A DNA stretch of 64,000 nt from Callipepla californica brunnescens (GCA_023055505.1 JALIRH010000001.1:91356530-91420529); one strand, 5' to 3'. Positions 12,093 to 24,795 are shown, numbered from the stretch's first letter. Numbers and translations are program-made. The notes: generated by a model not told the origin, from the sequence alone.

Positions 12093-12270
12093 ATTGTTGC
12101 CGCTGTTTTGTTTCTAGGCCCATCTCCCTTTTCCCTTTTCCCTTTTTCCTTCTCCTTTCCTGGGGCGTGGGTCTGTGGGTCCCCCCGCACCGATCGTCAT
12201 GGAACTGGGCCGATCCAGCCCGGTAAACCGTTGACATTACTCTTATATATTCTTTCTGGTTAACAATTAT

Positions 12271-12771
12271 TGCGTATTACCATTGTTCCCTATTTAGCTT
12301 TTATTTTATCCTATTTTGTTTTGTTATTAGTAAATAGAAACAAAAGATACTGCTCTGTTGCAACTTGAAAATTACTTCCTGTCTTTGGAAGTTGAACTAT
12401 GTCTCAAGACAAATTTTAAAGATGAATTGCTTGTAAAGCTTTCAAATGATAATTTCTGGTAGAAATAGAATAGTGCAGTCATGGTAGAAATAGAATGGTG
12501 TGGTAATAGCAAATATTGCAATAAATGAAAAAGAAAAGGAAGATCTTAGGACAAATGTAATTTAAATCAATAAACTGGATAACTTCTATTAAATGAGCTA
12601 CTGTTCCCACAAACTCTCAGATATTCTAGTGGTTCATAAAGCTCTTGAATAGTCAGAGATTTATTAATTCAAATCTACAATAATTATATATTCTTCACAT
12701 AGGAGAATATTAAAAAACAAATTGAACAATCTGGCAAAAAGGCACTAAAACACAGACAGTGATGTCAGGTT
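12271..12771. other. Non-coding stretch, nothing recognised
   Basis: AT-rich DNA between LTR-A copy 2 and the next CR1 tail, including a near-duplicated 'tggtagaaatagaat' motif at about 12457 and 12483. Nothing else was seen. Confidence 0.5.
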
Positions 12772-12990
12772 AGATGTCAGGAAATACTGCTTCTCCAAAA
12801 GAGTGGTCAGGTGCTGGAATGAGCTGCACAGGGGGGTGGTGGAGTCACTGATCCCAGAGGTGTTAAAGGAATGTTTAGGTGTTGTGTTGAGCGACATGAT
12901 TTAGCGAGAATTCTTGGATACAAACAGTTGTACAGATGATCTTGAAGGTCTTTTCCAAAGTTGGTGATTCTACAATTCTATTATCTTGCT
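12772..12990 (+). mobile_element. CR1 LINE 3' end
   Basis: The plus strand reads through the CR1 ORF2 C-terminus and 3' UTR: 'ggttagatgtcaggaaatac', 'gctggaatgagctgcacagg' and 'gatcttgaaggtcttttcc', ending in 'gattctacaattctatt'. It is a heavily 5'-truncated dead copy. Confidence 0.9.
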
Positions 12991-15624
12991 GCTGTTACTT
13001 GTTTTAACATGCCATTTTAACACATCTTTCAATCAAATATGGACTAGACAGCATATATCAATGACTTGTCAAGTTCTATAAAAAAGTTTTTTAAGAGTTA
13101 AAAAGAAAATATGTATTATATACAGTGACAATTATGAATTAGAATCTTAGAAGATAAGTTCAACATCTTAAAATTAAAATAGCAGTCTCAGTAACAAAAA
13201 TCATCCTTAAAACTTCAAATTAGATTGAAATATCAGAAAGTAAGCCAAACATGTTCATTTTAGGCATTCCTGTAGAAAAATTAGAAAATATTTGATGGGT
13301 TTAAACTACTTTCTCACCATCAGATGTTGTCTGTCTGATATAAAAAAAAGAGTTGCTTCAAAAAATCCTCAACAACAAAACAGCCAGTAGGAGGAAATTG
13401 TAAATGTATAAAGTTATTTACACTTTCCAAGTATGTAACAGCACGCAGTCATGCACTATAAATGGGCCAATAAATGCAGGTGGAGCATGAATAAGTACGT
13501 CAAAAAACATTGTGCCTGCAGCAGAATTGATGGATTGCAGCTTAACCTGATGGTTGAGCACCAGCTGAGAAGGTGTGGTTAATCCAGGGAGCTTGGATGC
13601 AAGCAATGCACCTGAGTGATCAGAAGGGATGGATCCTGGATCCAGTCATTTAAACTCATTTAAGAGTTAGCAACTAAGGAAACAGTATATCTTCAGTTAC
13701 AAGTTATGCTTCACTTGAGTTGTCAGTGGTTGTCAGAGGGGTAAGCTAATTTTTCTTTTTTTGTTATCTGCTATTGCTCCATAGATCTTGTGTTCTGATA
13801 GAAGTGATTATCATTGCCAGTGATAACTGTGCCTCTTTTTTAAGCACAACTAATAGATTCCATATTCTAGTTTATTTTTATTTTTAGCAATTTCAGTTTT
13901 TTTCTGTGAACATTTATTTACTGAGAAGCAAGATTTCACTTTCCTCTGTGACTGTCTTTCTTTAACTGTCTGTAAACTAATAAAATGTGCTCATCAGAAT
14001 TTTATGGAGAATAGCACCGGAGGTTAATTTCATGTAATGCTTCTGATAAGCCCTGACAAAATTGAGTTTTGTCTTGTCTTTCAACCAAGAATTAAGTAAG
14101 CTGGCACTAGTAAAAAGGATTTAAACAGAGCTGTGCACAAGTTTGACTAATCAATGACCTTATCCATGCATAAGTAGCAGAGGGAGAGCAAATATGATTA
14201 TATCCTCCCACTCTCTATGGTTGTACCGCAGACATTTTAAATGTACAGTATATTATTGCTTGCTTACTGAGAAAGAAACTTTTATAAAAAGAAGTAGAGG
14301 GAAGAGAAAACTGGCTCATGACCCAGTATTTTTCTCTTACCCTTCTGTGACTCTGCTATGGACATCAGGCTTCCTGACAGGATAAATTCTTCATCCCAAG
14401 AAGTGCTCAAGAGGTTCCATCAGAGTGCATGGCACAGCAGCCTGGAAAAGCTTGCTCTTATAAACTACTTCCTCAGCTGTAGTGAGATGCTTAACTTTTT
14501 TACAGCTTTTAAACTGTGACATAGTCTCCTTCCCCTATTTCTCAATGTGATAAAAAGTTTTCATAATGCACCGCATAGTGCTAGTACACTCTCTAGCATT
14601 ATATTTTGCGTTTTGCATCCTGAAATGGACTCTGGTAAATGTAAACAAAGCAAAAAAGCAAACAAATTAAAACCCTCTTTTTATTCCCTAACCTTCTTCT
14701 TTTAGTGGGACATAAATGCCACCTTCTATTCAAGAAAAATTGTAAACAACATTGTCTTTTCATTTTAAACACCATGAGCTTTAAAACAGTCAGTAAAATT
14801 TTATAAATTCCCTGATCAATGAGGTCCCCTCTAGCAAACAAGAAACTTCAGAAAAAAACGGTCCTTTGAAATGCCTACTGACAAAAATGAATGTGTCGGT
14901 GCTCAAGACTTCAGGATATCATGTAGCATGTGGGAAGCAAAAATAGCAACATGAAATCTCTTGTTGAGATTACCTGTGGATGTGATAGGATACAAATGAT
15001 GTAGGGTTGGTAGGGAAGAAAAACAGTAAATAATGCTGGAAGAAAATAAATAAAAACAAAATAATTAACTAACTAAAAATTACAACAGTAAAAGAAAAAT
15101 ACTTAAACTTGCAAGACCTGACTCAGGTAGAGCCTACTTCAGGGAAGACTGCAGAGATCCAGAAATGATATCTCCTACCATTATGGAGATACTGCACGCT
15201 CAGCTGTGTTGCCAAAACAAAGCTGGTGACATTTGGGCTGTTATGAGTTGTCTTTCCTGACCCTGGGCTGCAGCTCCTGAAGGTTTTTGGAATTCTGTAT
15301 CGTAACTACCATCTTGCTGTGGGGTCCTGGATACCCTAGGGCATGAGTCACCAGTACTTTGGCTTCCAGAGATCCACAAGAGTGAAGAGGAATTGCCTTG
15401 TGCCTCATATAAAATATATAATATAGATTTTTTTATTGAAACAAAACAAAAAAAGATCAACAACATAAGTCTAGTGAGATATCTGACCTTGTTTGTGTGA
15501 AACTAATGTGTCAGTATCTGCTTTGAAGAAAGTGGTTGAAATTCTTAGTGTGTTCTCAAGGTGCTCATCTGAAAGTTTTGATCAAATCCTGTGCTTCAGC
15601 CTTGAAAATAGTTGTTTGCAAATG
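12991..15624. other. Non-coding stretch, nothing assigned
   Basis: AT-rich DNA. A GC-richer patch around 15120-15400 carries a short open frame on the minus strand, but there is no recognisable domain or splice framework. Confidence 0.5.
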
Positions 15625-16161
15625 TATGAGGGTTTCTTCAAAAGTAATGCCTCCTATTTTATTATGTTGGCTCACAACATCAGAATTGGATGTTGGTGGT
15701 ACAACAGTAGAGGCTGAACCTTCCCACAAATATTTCATTACATTTTCTTGCCATGTGGCAAAGGGCAGCAGAAAGGCAGTCGGACACTGAAGTGTGTACG
15801 AGGAAAGGAATTCCTCCATGCAGAAAAAATTGCAGTCACTGACATTCATTGAAACTTGCTGAACATTTTTGCAGACTGAACAGTGGATGTGCATATACTG
15901 AGACAATGGGTGATGGTTTTCAACAATGATGACAGTGATGTGAGAAACAAACTGCATTCTGGACAGTCATGTATAGCCTTCAGCTTTTCTGGTGCAGATT
16001 TTTAAGAGCACACCAGGCAGTCTTGTAACAAATATGCATAGCTAATAGTGGTAACTTTGTTGAAACAGTTTTTTGTAGCTGAGAATAGTCAAATAGTATT
16101 ATTTGTATTTGTTGTAGTTTCCATGGAAATATATAGGAGGCATTAATTTCAAAGTAACCTA
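15625..16161 (+). mobile_element. Non-autonomous mariner (Galluhop-like), copy 1
   Basis: Imperfect terminal inverted repeats contain 'aaagtaatgcctcctatttt' at the left and its counterpart 'ataggaggcattaatttcaa' at the right. The roughly 535-bp element keeps the region encoding the N-terminal helix-turn-helix of a mariner transposase, including an 'LRQWVMVFNN'-like segment near 15896-15925, but lacks space for the catalytic DDD domain. It is therefore a deletion derivative that would need transposase from elsewhere. Frameshifts disrupt even the N-terminal part. The family name is from memory of chicken repeats. Confidence 0.85.
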
Positions 16162-16986
16162 CTTATGAAACAGCCGAAGAGTGATGACATAAATAAGGAA
16201 TGATTGTGTGGCAAGGAATGTTTTTTCACTGGAAAGATAGCAGTTATAAAAGTCTAGTAAAGAGACACAATCCAACTTTTCTTTCAATTGAATGTATGTC
16301 TGCAACTTTATACATTCCATACATATTTATGTTCATAATTACACCAAAAAAAAAAAAAAAGACAAAAACAAAGAAAAAAGATTTTTTCATACATATATAT
16401 ATGTAATTACAACAATATAACGAGCAAAAAGCTTTTTGGTAAACTTTTTGTACTTCCTATACCACAACAGTTCAAAACTAGATAAACATGTTGACAGTGA
16501 AGACCACAACTCTTGCAGTATTTTTTTTCTATGTGGAGGTACAGGATCTGCAGATGTTGTGGTCACTTTCACCCTTCCAAAATTTACAATTACAATTACA
16601 AAAAACATGCTACATGTTTCATTTTTTACTAGTAGAAAATAATCTGTTAGTCTGCTTTCAGAAGTCTTATCAATTGGTTATTTTTTTGGAACTTTTAGAT
16701 TTTCGCAAGTTTAATAATTAAATAAGAAAAGTTAAATGTCTCCTTAATAACATAAAATATGTGCCTTCACAGACGCACACATATATAAGTATGTTGAAAT
16801 ATTATTACGGGTATTTGCTGCATTTTACACAACAAGCATTGCAGATGTATGTGACGTAGTACACATGGATTTCCATTCAACTGCATGTGAGCACAAAGTG
16901 CACATCACTGTACCATCCCCTCCACAGTGTTCGGTTGTTGTCTATACAGTCTGTGCTCAAATGAAGCATGATCAACTTATGAAAAA
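16162..16986. other. Non-coding stretch, nothing recognised
   Basis: AT-rich sequence with A-runs (16345-16380) and a short TA-rich patch. No element was assigned. Confidence 0.5.
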
Positions 16987-17450
16987 TATCACAGAATCAT
17001 AGAATAGGGGTTGGAAGGGACCTCTAGAGATCATCGAGTCCAACCCCCCTGCCAAAGCAGGTTCCCTACACCAGGTCTCACAGGTAGGCATCCAGGTGGG
17101 TGCTGAATATCTCCAGAGAAGGAGATTCCACAACCCCCCTGGGCAGCCTGTGCCAGTGCTCTGTCACCCTCACCATAAAGAAGTTCTTGTGCACATTCAT
17201 GCAGAACCTCCTGTGCTGCAGTTTCTGTCTGTTCCCCCTTGTCCTGTCTCCACACACTGCTGAAAAGAGTCTGGCCTCGCCACTTTGTCCCCCACACCTC
17301 AGATATTTATAAACCTGGATCAGGTGCCCTCTCAGTCTTCTTTTCTCAAAGCTAAAGAGACCCAGTTCACTTCGCTTTTCTTCATAGGGGAGATCCTCCA
17401 GGCCCTTCACCATCTTTGTGGCCCTACACTGGACTCCTTCCAAGAGAAGA
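16987..17450 (-). mobile_element. CR1 LINE, 5'-truncated, relatively well preserved
   Basis: The plus strand starts with the reversed CR1 terminus ('atcacagaatcatagaatag', 'ggttggaagggacctctag') and continues through the 3' UTR into the C-terminus of ORF2, ending abruptly near 17450 after 'ccctacactggactccttcc'. Its low apparent decay suggests a younger subfamily than the copies at 7778 and 36812. Confidence 0.95.
17078..17443 (-). pseudogene. CR1 ORF2 C-terminal fragment
   Basis: This 121-residue open remnant covers the C-terminus of the CR1 ORF2 protein. It begins in the 'RATKMVKGLEDL' block, continues through 'EKRRLRGHLIQVYKYL' and ends 'LEIFSTHLDAYL', close to the natural C-terminus of the family. 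The first Met is incidental. The frame has survived without an internal stop, but the catalytic reverse transcriptase and endonuclease domains are absent, so it encodes no working enzyme. Confidence 0.88.
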
Positions 17451-18111
17451 TATCACTGAAAATCACATAGTAAAGTTAAAATTTGCAATCCTGTGGGGCC
17501 ACGTTACTAACTGCCAAGACTACATGTGGCCCCTGGGCAGAGAGTAAGTTCTCTATACTTGAGTATATAACATTACACTGAATTCCTGTGCGAGGTCATC
17601 TATGTCAGTATTTTCATAGTTCTGTGTACATTTACGAACTGTAGATTAATTTTGTGTTTATTATTCTTTCATGATACCATAGAAAACTTGAATATGCTCT
17701 TCCTGGACTTTCCTAAATTCTTTTTCCACATACCAATACTACATTTTTAACTAAATAATAAAGGAGCAGGGGTTTGAAAATAGAGCGAATCACTTAGCAA
17801 AACAACATGAGTGAAGAATTACAGTCAGATTACAGTTCATATTCAGTGGGTCCCTATGTCTAATAACAGCTTATAGCTAATGTTTAGGGATCACTATGGA
17901 AAGTGTGATACTTTTCAGCCTATTTTCCCAGCTTTAAACAATTTACAGTTCAGAGTTATCTTCAGAAATAAGTGATACTTTTCTCTTTGATACCCTTTTC
18001 TTCCACAACAATCAGAGGTCAACCAATCATTTGTTCCAAGTGAATGACTTGACTCTTTGCTAGGAATTCACTGATGAGAAAGTAATTGTTGCTATTATTG
18101 TTGTTACTATA
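17451..18111. other. Non-coding stretch, nothing recognised
   Basis: AT-rich sequence between opposing CR1 copies. Nothing was assigned. Confidence 0.5.
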
Positions 18112-18787
18112 ACAATACATGTGCTGAGGGAGCTGGCAGAGGTGCTTGCTGAACCACTCTCCATCAACTTTGAAAGGTCTTGGCGAATGGGAGAGGTGCC
18201 TGAAGACTGGAGGTGACTCAGCGTCACTTCAATCTTCAAAAAGGAATAGAAGGAATGTCTGGGAAACTACAGGCCAGTCAGCCTCACTTCTGTCCCTGGA
18301 AAAGTGATGGAACTTGTTCTGGCTACCCTCTTCAGGCAATTTGAAGAGAGGAAGGTTGTCAGCATGGAAATCCTACCTGGCCAATCTGGTGGCCTTCTGT
18401 GATGTCATCACTGTCTGGGTAGACGCGGAGAGAGAAGCAGATGTTGTGTACCTTAACTTCAGCAAAGCATTTGAAACCACCCTCAACAACATCCTTGTTA
18501 TGAAACTTAGGAAGTGTGGGATAGATGAGTGGATGGTGAGATGGGTTGAGAACTGTCTGTCTGGCAAAGCTCAGACGGTTGTCATCAGTGGCACAGTCTG
18601 GTTGGAGGCCTGTATCTAGCGGTGTTCCCCAGGGGTTGGTGATGGATCTGGTCTTGTTCAACATCCTCATCAACAACCTGGATGAAAGAACATAGTCCAC
18701 CCTCAGCAAGTTTGCTGATGTTACAAAGCTGGGAGGAGTGGCTGATGCACCTGAAAGCTGTGCTGCCATTCAACAGGGAGGAACGTT

Positions 18788-19141
18788 ATGAGGTTTAACA
18801 AGAGTAAGCATGGAGTCTTGCACCTGGGGAGGAATAACTTCATGCATCAGTACAGGTTGGAGATTATCACTGTGAAGAAGGACCTGGGTGTCCTGCAGAA
18901 CAACAGGTTGGCCATGGGCCAGCAGCGTGCCCTGGTGGCCAAGAAGGCCAATGGCATCCTGGGATGCATTAGAAAGAGCATGGCCATCAGGTTGAGAGAG
19001 GTGATCCTTCCCCTCCTCTCCGCCCTGGTGAGTACATATATGAAGTTTTGTATCCAGTTCTTGGTTTTCCAGTTCAAAAAAAAAAAAAAAAAAAAAAAAA
19101 AACAACAAAAAAACAGGGATCTCCTGGAAAGAGTCCAGTAG
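18788..19141 (+). pseudogene. CR1 ORF2 fragment downstream of RT palm
   Basis: A 117-residue open frame begins 'MRFNKSKHGVLHLGRNN', the block after the RT catalytic box. It includes 'KKANGILGCIRKS' and 'REVILPLLSALV', all conserved CR1 ORF2 segments. The poly-A expansion turns the following segment into a lysine run, which is not ancestral. It has no catalytic residues of its own and is part of a dead LINE. Confidence 0.88.
19076..19102 (+). repeat. 27-nt A-run inside CR1 coding sequence
   Basis: Twenty-seven consecutive A residues, then CAACAAAAAAACA, sit where other CR1 copies have a short lysine-rich coding segment before 'gggatctcctgg'. This is an internal microsatellite expansion, not a 3' poly-A tail. 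Confidence 0.9.
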
Positions 19142-19596
19142 AGTCCCACAAAGATGATAACGGGACTGGAGCATCTCCTGTGTAAATAAAGACTGAGTAA
19201 ACCTGTTCTGTTCAACCTGGGAAAAAGAAGACTGATGGGGGATCTGATTGATTAATATTTATGAATCCCTAGAGGGAGGTGGGAAGGAAATGTATGAGGC
19301 CAGGCTCTTCTCTGTGGTGCGTAGCAATTGGACAAGGAGTAATAGCCTAAAACTTGAATGTAGGAAGTTTCATAGTATCACGCAGAAGAACTTTATGGTA
19401 AAGGTGATGGAGCACTAGAACAGGTTACCTGGGGAGGTTGTGGAGACTCCTTCTAAGGAGAAATTCAGGATCTATCTGGATGTCTAAATGTGCAACCTAT
19501 TGTAGGGTACCTGCTTTAGCGGAGGAGTTGGGCTCAATGATCTCTTGGTGTCCCTTCCAACATCTGCAACTCTGTGATTCTGGGTTTATGTTCTGT

Positions 19597-20190
19597 CATG
19601 GTGGACAAGAATGGTATTGTGGGGTACATTAAAAAGAGTGTAGCCAGATTATTAAGGGAGGTTCATCTTCCCCTCTGCTCTGCCCTGGTGAGGCCATATC
19701 TGGAGTAATGTGACTAGTTATGGGCTCCTCAGTTCAAGAAAAACAGGGAACTACTGAAAAGACTCCAGTAGAGGGCCACACAGATGATTAGGGGCCTAGA
19801 ACGTCATCTTTATGAAAAAAAAAAAGTCAGCTCAGAAGACAGACAGAGGCATGACAAGGGATCTTCTCAATGTTTATAAATATCTAGAGGGTAAGAGTCA
19901 AGTGGAATGAGCTAGGCTTTTTTTTTCCATGGTGTGAACCGACAAGTCAAGGACAACACGCACAAGCTGGAACATAGGAAGTTCCATACAAACATGAGGA
20001 AATACTTTTTCACTTTGAGGGTGACAGACTGGAACAAGCTGACCAGAGGGGTTGTAGAGTCTTCATCTCCAGAGGTATTCTAAACTCACCTGGATGCTTT
20101 CCTGTGTGGGAACTTGCAGGGAACCTGCATTGGCAGGGGGTTGGACTAGATGTTCTCCAGAGGTCCCTTCAAGACCCCTCAATTTTGTGA
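19597..20190 (+). mobile_element. Second CR1 LINE, head-to-tail with the first
   Basis: This copy restarts at the 'gtggccaagaaggccaatgg' equivalent (19600s) and repeats the downstream order: 'gccctggtgaggccatatct', 'ctactgaaaagactccagta', 'ggaagttccatacaaacatg' and a 3' UTR ending near 20190 ('gttggactagatgttctcc'). Because these blocks already occur once in 18112-19585, this is an independent copy in the same orientation, inserted at or next to the 3' end of the first. Confidence 0.92.
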
Positions 20191-22624
20191 GGAGGGCATG
20201 TGACCTAACCAGCTTCTGGATATTTCTTTAAAAAATATGTATTTTTTAAATCCTTGGGTTTCTTTTGTTGTTTTTGTTTTTCTTCTTTTTGAAAATTATG
20301 GATTTATGAATCTAGGCTTGTAATGTGTAATATCACATGCCACAGTGCTCTGGTGGAAAAATGTGTTTTATATGGTTTTACCAACGAAAGGAGCATGTGT
20401 TACATTTTATCAGAAAGGGCACTAATAAAGCAAGATGAATAACAATATCTGTTCAAACATGGCCCAGAAGATAAAGAACATCAAATCTGAAAGGGTTACA
20501 CTCTTCTGTTGGAAGACAAATTGTTATTAAAAGTAGTCTTCTTTTTAACGTAAAATCAGAATAATTTTGCCCAAGTATTATAAGACCAGAGGAGGATCTA
20601 AATGCAGGATCCCATCTGTCCCACAGAATGGATCAAAAACTTTAAACTCTTATGAAATAAAATCTTATTCTGTCTCTGCTTACACATAGTTTGCAGAATC
20701 GTTTAATGAAATCATATAATAATAATTTCAGTTTATTTTTATTTCATAAGCTTTGCTAATGACTGCACACCCTTTTTGAACTGAGGATCGTATGTTCATA
20801 AAATCACATCAAAATTCTAATGCATTGCTCTTAAACATTAATATTTTACTGCTATGTAAGTAATAGAAAGAGTTTTCTTAGCTGATTTTAGAAGAATCCA
20901 TTTATGCATACATAAAATCTCACTTTGAGAAGAGAAAAGAAGAGAAAAAGACAAAAAAGTATACTGTGCTTTTTCATAATATTCAACAAGCATATTTTTT
21001 CATCCATATCGTTTATAACCTTATTGAAGGAACATACACAATATCTTGACCACTGCATGACCTAAGATTGAACTGTTTTAGAAACAGAAAGGCAACAAGG
21101 GACACCTTAAAACTATCAGGTTTCATGCAGGGAGATAGAGAACCTGGTAACATGCGGTGGAAACAAGCAGGCTGGATAAACCTCTCAGGATGATGGCATC
21201 TTTCCCTTTCTTTATGACAAGCATAATTTGCTCATAAACACTCTTGAAATGTTTTAGGGATTTTACTGACAGAAACATCATAGGATATTTACCCAGTATA
21301 TACACTGTGTTTCAAACATAGTCAAGCTGTTCACTAAGACCACAAGAGTACCAGCAAAGGATCCACTGCTAGCTATTTCTTCCAGTGATGCATCACTAAG
21401 AAAACGTGACAACTTCTTGAAAGTTTCATCAAGGAACTTTGATTATTGTTTATAATCTCTATGCTTAAAATATATGTCACAGAAAGAAAATTAAAAGAAA
21501 AATACATTTATTGTTGGATTTCAGTGTATAGCAGATCTTGTAACATCACAATTTGATGGAAAATAAGTGTCTAATTGCCTAGATGTACCTCAGATATAGA
21601 GCTTTAGGCAAGTAAGAAATTTTGCCTGTTGTTGGGGCTTTTTGCTTTTCCTTTTACAATTAAATTTCTCCAAAGTTTGAATTGTTAATTTGTTTATCTA
21701 TTTATTATGGGTATTTTCACCTCTAATTTTCTTTTTTGTGTTTCTTCCTCCTAGATTCCTCCTAGATTTTATTTTTATTTTTTCCTGTTCTTCCCTTCCT
21801 CTTTCTTAATACCATGGAAAAAAAAAATAATAGAAAGTGGTGCTGGTACAGTAAAGCAGAAAAAGCATTCTCTAGTTCTCTAGTTTTAAAAAAATGTGTA
21901 TGTTGTTTTATTGTTGATAGCTTTTATTTCTTGGTCATATTCCATATTTGGTAGACCTATGGAACTTTTTGTTTCATGTACTCTGAAATTTGTGTCATAG
22001 TATAGTCTCTTTAGAAAAATATAAATATCTTAAGATACATCTTTCAAAAAAAGTAAATGTATACAGGGATAATCTGGAGTTATGACCACCATATGTTAAA
22101 TATATATATGACTTCAAAATTTGATATTCAAGATCAGCTTCATATCTTGTTCCCATTATGACACATATCATAAGCAAATGCCAAAGGAAGAAGTAGTATG
22201 AAAAACAAACAACAACAAAATCCAGATTATTTCTTTTTTGAAATGCCATTTATACCTATTTCCTCTGTGGTCGTGATAACATAAATTCTTTTACTCTGTT
22301 TCCTGAGTAGTAGTAAATAATCCCGAATGACTGTGAATGTGTGGAATGAAATTCTACATAATTTGACTTTCATATTACAAAATCGAAGGGACCTTTGTAA
22401 CTTGTAAATATAATTATCCTTTTGCTCATTGTTTTAAATACATGTGCACAGGCAATGTTGTTAACTCTCAAGTGGTTGTCATGCCTCTTAACAGCTAAAA
22501 TTTTACATCAGTAACCAGCTTTGGAAAGATGATTAGGTAAATGTTCAGATTTAATTAAAGAGAAAAAAGTAAAGAGAAGTCACAGCACTAAACACCTAAA
22601 TAGATCACACCTCAGAAAAAAGAA
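20191..22624. other. Non-coding stretch, nothing recognised
   Basis: AT-rich DNA with T-rich runs (20230-20300, 21750-21790). No family was recognised. Confidence 0.5.
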
Positions 22625-22937
22625 TTAGACCTGTTTGGTCTTCCTCAAATCTCTTTTTAATTTGTATACATTTAGAATGTTGAATATTTGGAGAATATTA
22701 GCCTATATTGGGAGGTTCACATTAGATATTAGGAAGAATTTCTTCTTAGAAAGAGTGCTAAGGCACTGGAACAGCCTGCCCAGGGAAGCAATGGAGTCAT
22801 TGTCCCTAGAGGTGTTTAAGGAAAAGGTAGGTGTATCTCTTAGAGACATGATTTAGTGGGCAATATTGGTGCTTGGTAGGTGATGAGACTAGATGATCTT
22901 AGAGGCCTTTTCCAATCTTAATGACTATGTGATTATA
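22625..22937 (+). mobile_element. CR1 LINE 3' end with short ORF2 remnant
   Basis: The clear part runs from about 22705 ('gggaggttcacattagatat') through 'aggcactggaacagcctgcc' to 'cttagaggccttttccaatc'. A frame at 22635-22856 ends in a decayed CR1 ORF2 C-terminus ('[21 protein letters not shown]'-like). The first 80 bp are diverged and the left boundary is uncertain. Confidence 0.88.
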
Positions 22938-24795
22938 TATCACAAGTTCTATTTGAAGAGAAACTGACATAAGTATTCTTTCTTGAATGCCTTCTTTCTC
23001 TGCCAGTAATTCTTTTTTCTCCCTGAATATAATTTTCCTTTAGCACACAAAACTTCAGCTACATGCCAGTGTTAAAGTGAGCTCACCTAGATTTATGCAT
23101 CTTCCATTCACATAGGTGTTACTGAGATGTGAGATGACAGTTCAGAGAGAATGGAAACTGCCAAACAATTCATATTTCCTCTCTGTTTTTTTATTAGCTT
23201 ATTGATACTCCAACTCCATTGGGTGATAGATGTCCTGTACTTCAGAAGTGCTTAAAGCTTCTGTGACAAATAAGCCAATGAGCTATCTTTGGTCTTTTAA
23301 ATTCATACTAGTAGATTTCGTGCCCTCTAGACACTTATTTGAGACTTAAATCACAAATATTAAAGATCAACAGGTAACTGTTAAGAATTTAGGTCTAATA
23401 TAATAATAATAGTAAAAATTCTAGTAAATCAAGAAAAAAATCTGTGTTATTCTATTCTCAGATGTGTTCATGTATACTTCAGCAGAAAGAAAAGAATCAG
23501 TAGTAGGGAAACTATGATTTGCAATATTACAATAGAGTCATTTTACTATAGATTGTTATTGGCAATAAAAAGGGAATAAAACTCAATAAAGGGTAAAGCG
23601 TGATAAAAAATATAAAACCTAATGAGAATTTTTTGCTATGCTATCATATCCTGTAACATTAAAATTTTAATTTTAGATAACAAAAATGACTGAGGAAAAT
23701 TTCATTTCCTCATGGGTCAGTACATTTTTCATTATATATTTCTGATCTTATACGAAATTTTCTAACCTTTTTATTAAACACAATAACTAGATTATTATGT
23801 AGAAAGGATTTCTACTTTGTCAAGTTGAAGCAGACAAAGAAGCAGTCTTTCATCTGATGTACTTGTATTGCTCTTAATGGGTGCATATATACATACACAT
23901 GCATATAGCATGTGAGTATTAGCAGAGATTATTCAGCAACAATTCGAAGCATTGCTCTGAGAAGATTGTTTTCTTTATCCTTGACTTATGTTAAGTATTC
24001 CACTCAGGTTAGGGAAGATGGTTGTCTGATTGCCTGTCCTATTTTTCTTTCCCACAGCAGACAGAGTATGCTTATCTATTAAAAGCACTCCAGAGCTACA
24101 TTAAGCTTGGACACCTGTGGAGCTTGTCAGCACAGGTTCTCATGCAGGTCACTGGTTGCTGGGGCAGCTTCAATAACAGAATAATAAGCACTATTTGATA
24201 TGGGAAACACACATTTCTGCCTCTTTTTCTTATCAGTACATTTAAAAATATCCTTTTGATAGTGAAATTGAAAAGCTTTCTGGATAAACTTGACTTTGGT
24301 GTTAAATTCACTAATTTTTAATTGCTGTAAATGCATTTATTTTTATTCTTGAATCACAGAAATATTTAAAATCCTTGTAGTGATTAGGATATTTATGTAT
24401 TTTACTCCCGCTTCTTGGAGAGATCTCTTCCTTTCTGTGCTGTGATTAAAAAAGGAAAAACAAGAGGGAAGATAGAGGCAGTCTGTCTTGTAGTTTCCAT
24501 TTTTAGCCAGTGTTCAGATAGATAAAAAATTGACCATTTGTGAAAAAAAGGGGATTGGAATATGAACCACAAGAGAGTATTTTGCATCAAGTCTATATGT
24601 TTCCAGGGACTGTATTTTGTTATGCAATAATAGATGCCTGGTTATTTCAGGCATCTGAGAAAGGCATTTGTTTACCTAAGACAGCTACAGACTTTAATAA
24701 AGAGCTTTAGAAATGTTGTGACTTTCTAGAACTGAAGATAGGTAGGAGAATTCTCAATATCTAAAAGCAAAGGAGACATTTATATTCTGTAAACT
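22938..24795. other. Non-coding stretch, nothing recognised
   Basis: AT-rich DNA; short open frames lack motifs. Confidence 0.5.

Larger units (their letters stand above)
11662..12236 (+). mobile_element. Solo LTR, family LTR-A, copy 2 (complete, TSD)
   Basis: A complete 575-bp solo LTR begins TGTCATGG and ends TTGACA, bounded by TTACT direct repeats. It contains a ZNF143-like site (11800-11814), a TATA-like GATAAAA (11864-11870), a T-rich region and a GC-rich 3' end with short complementary arms (CTGG/CCAG). No gag, pol or env remains next to it. It is the best preserved uninterrupted copy and is very close to the copy at 60339. It lies inside a minus-strand CR1 fragment and is therefore younger than that CR1. 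Confidence 0.95.
18112..19585 (+). mobile_element. CR1 LINE, ~1.5 kb, with most of RT
   Basis: This plus-strand CR1 starts in the reverse transcriptase fingers ('gctgagggagctggcagagg') and runs to the 3' UTR ('ccttccaacatctgcaactc', 'tgtgattctg'). It covers most of RT and the C-terminus of ORF2. Stops and frameshifts occur throughout. The palm motif reads FADV instead of FADD (near 18711-18722), so the second catalytic aspartate is lost. An internal A-run has expanded at 19076-19102. The element is followed directly by a second plus-strand CR1. Confidence 0.95.

Noticed and set aside
15200..15466. 88-residue minus-strand frame in a GC-richer patch
   Set aside because: No recognisable motif and no flanking exon structure; could be unique non-coding DNA.
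17100..17312. Open frame on the plus strand over a CR1
   Set aside because: Antisense shadow of the CR1 ORF2 C-terminus.
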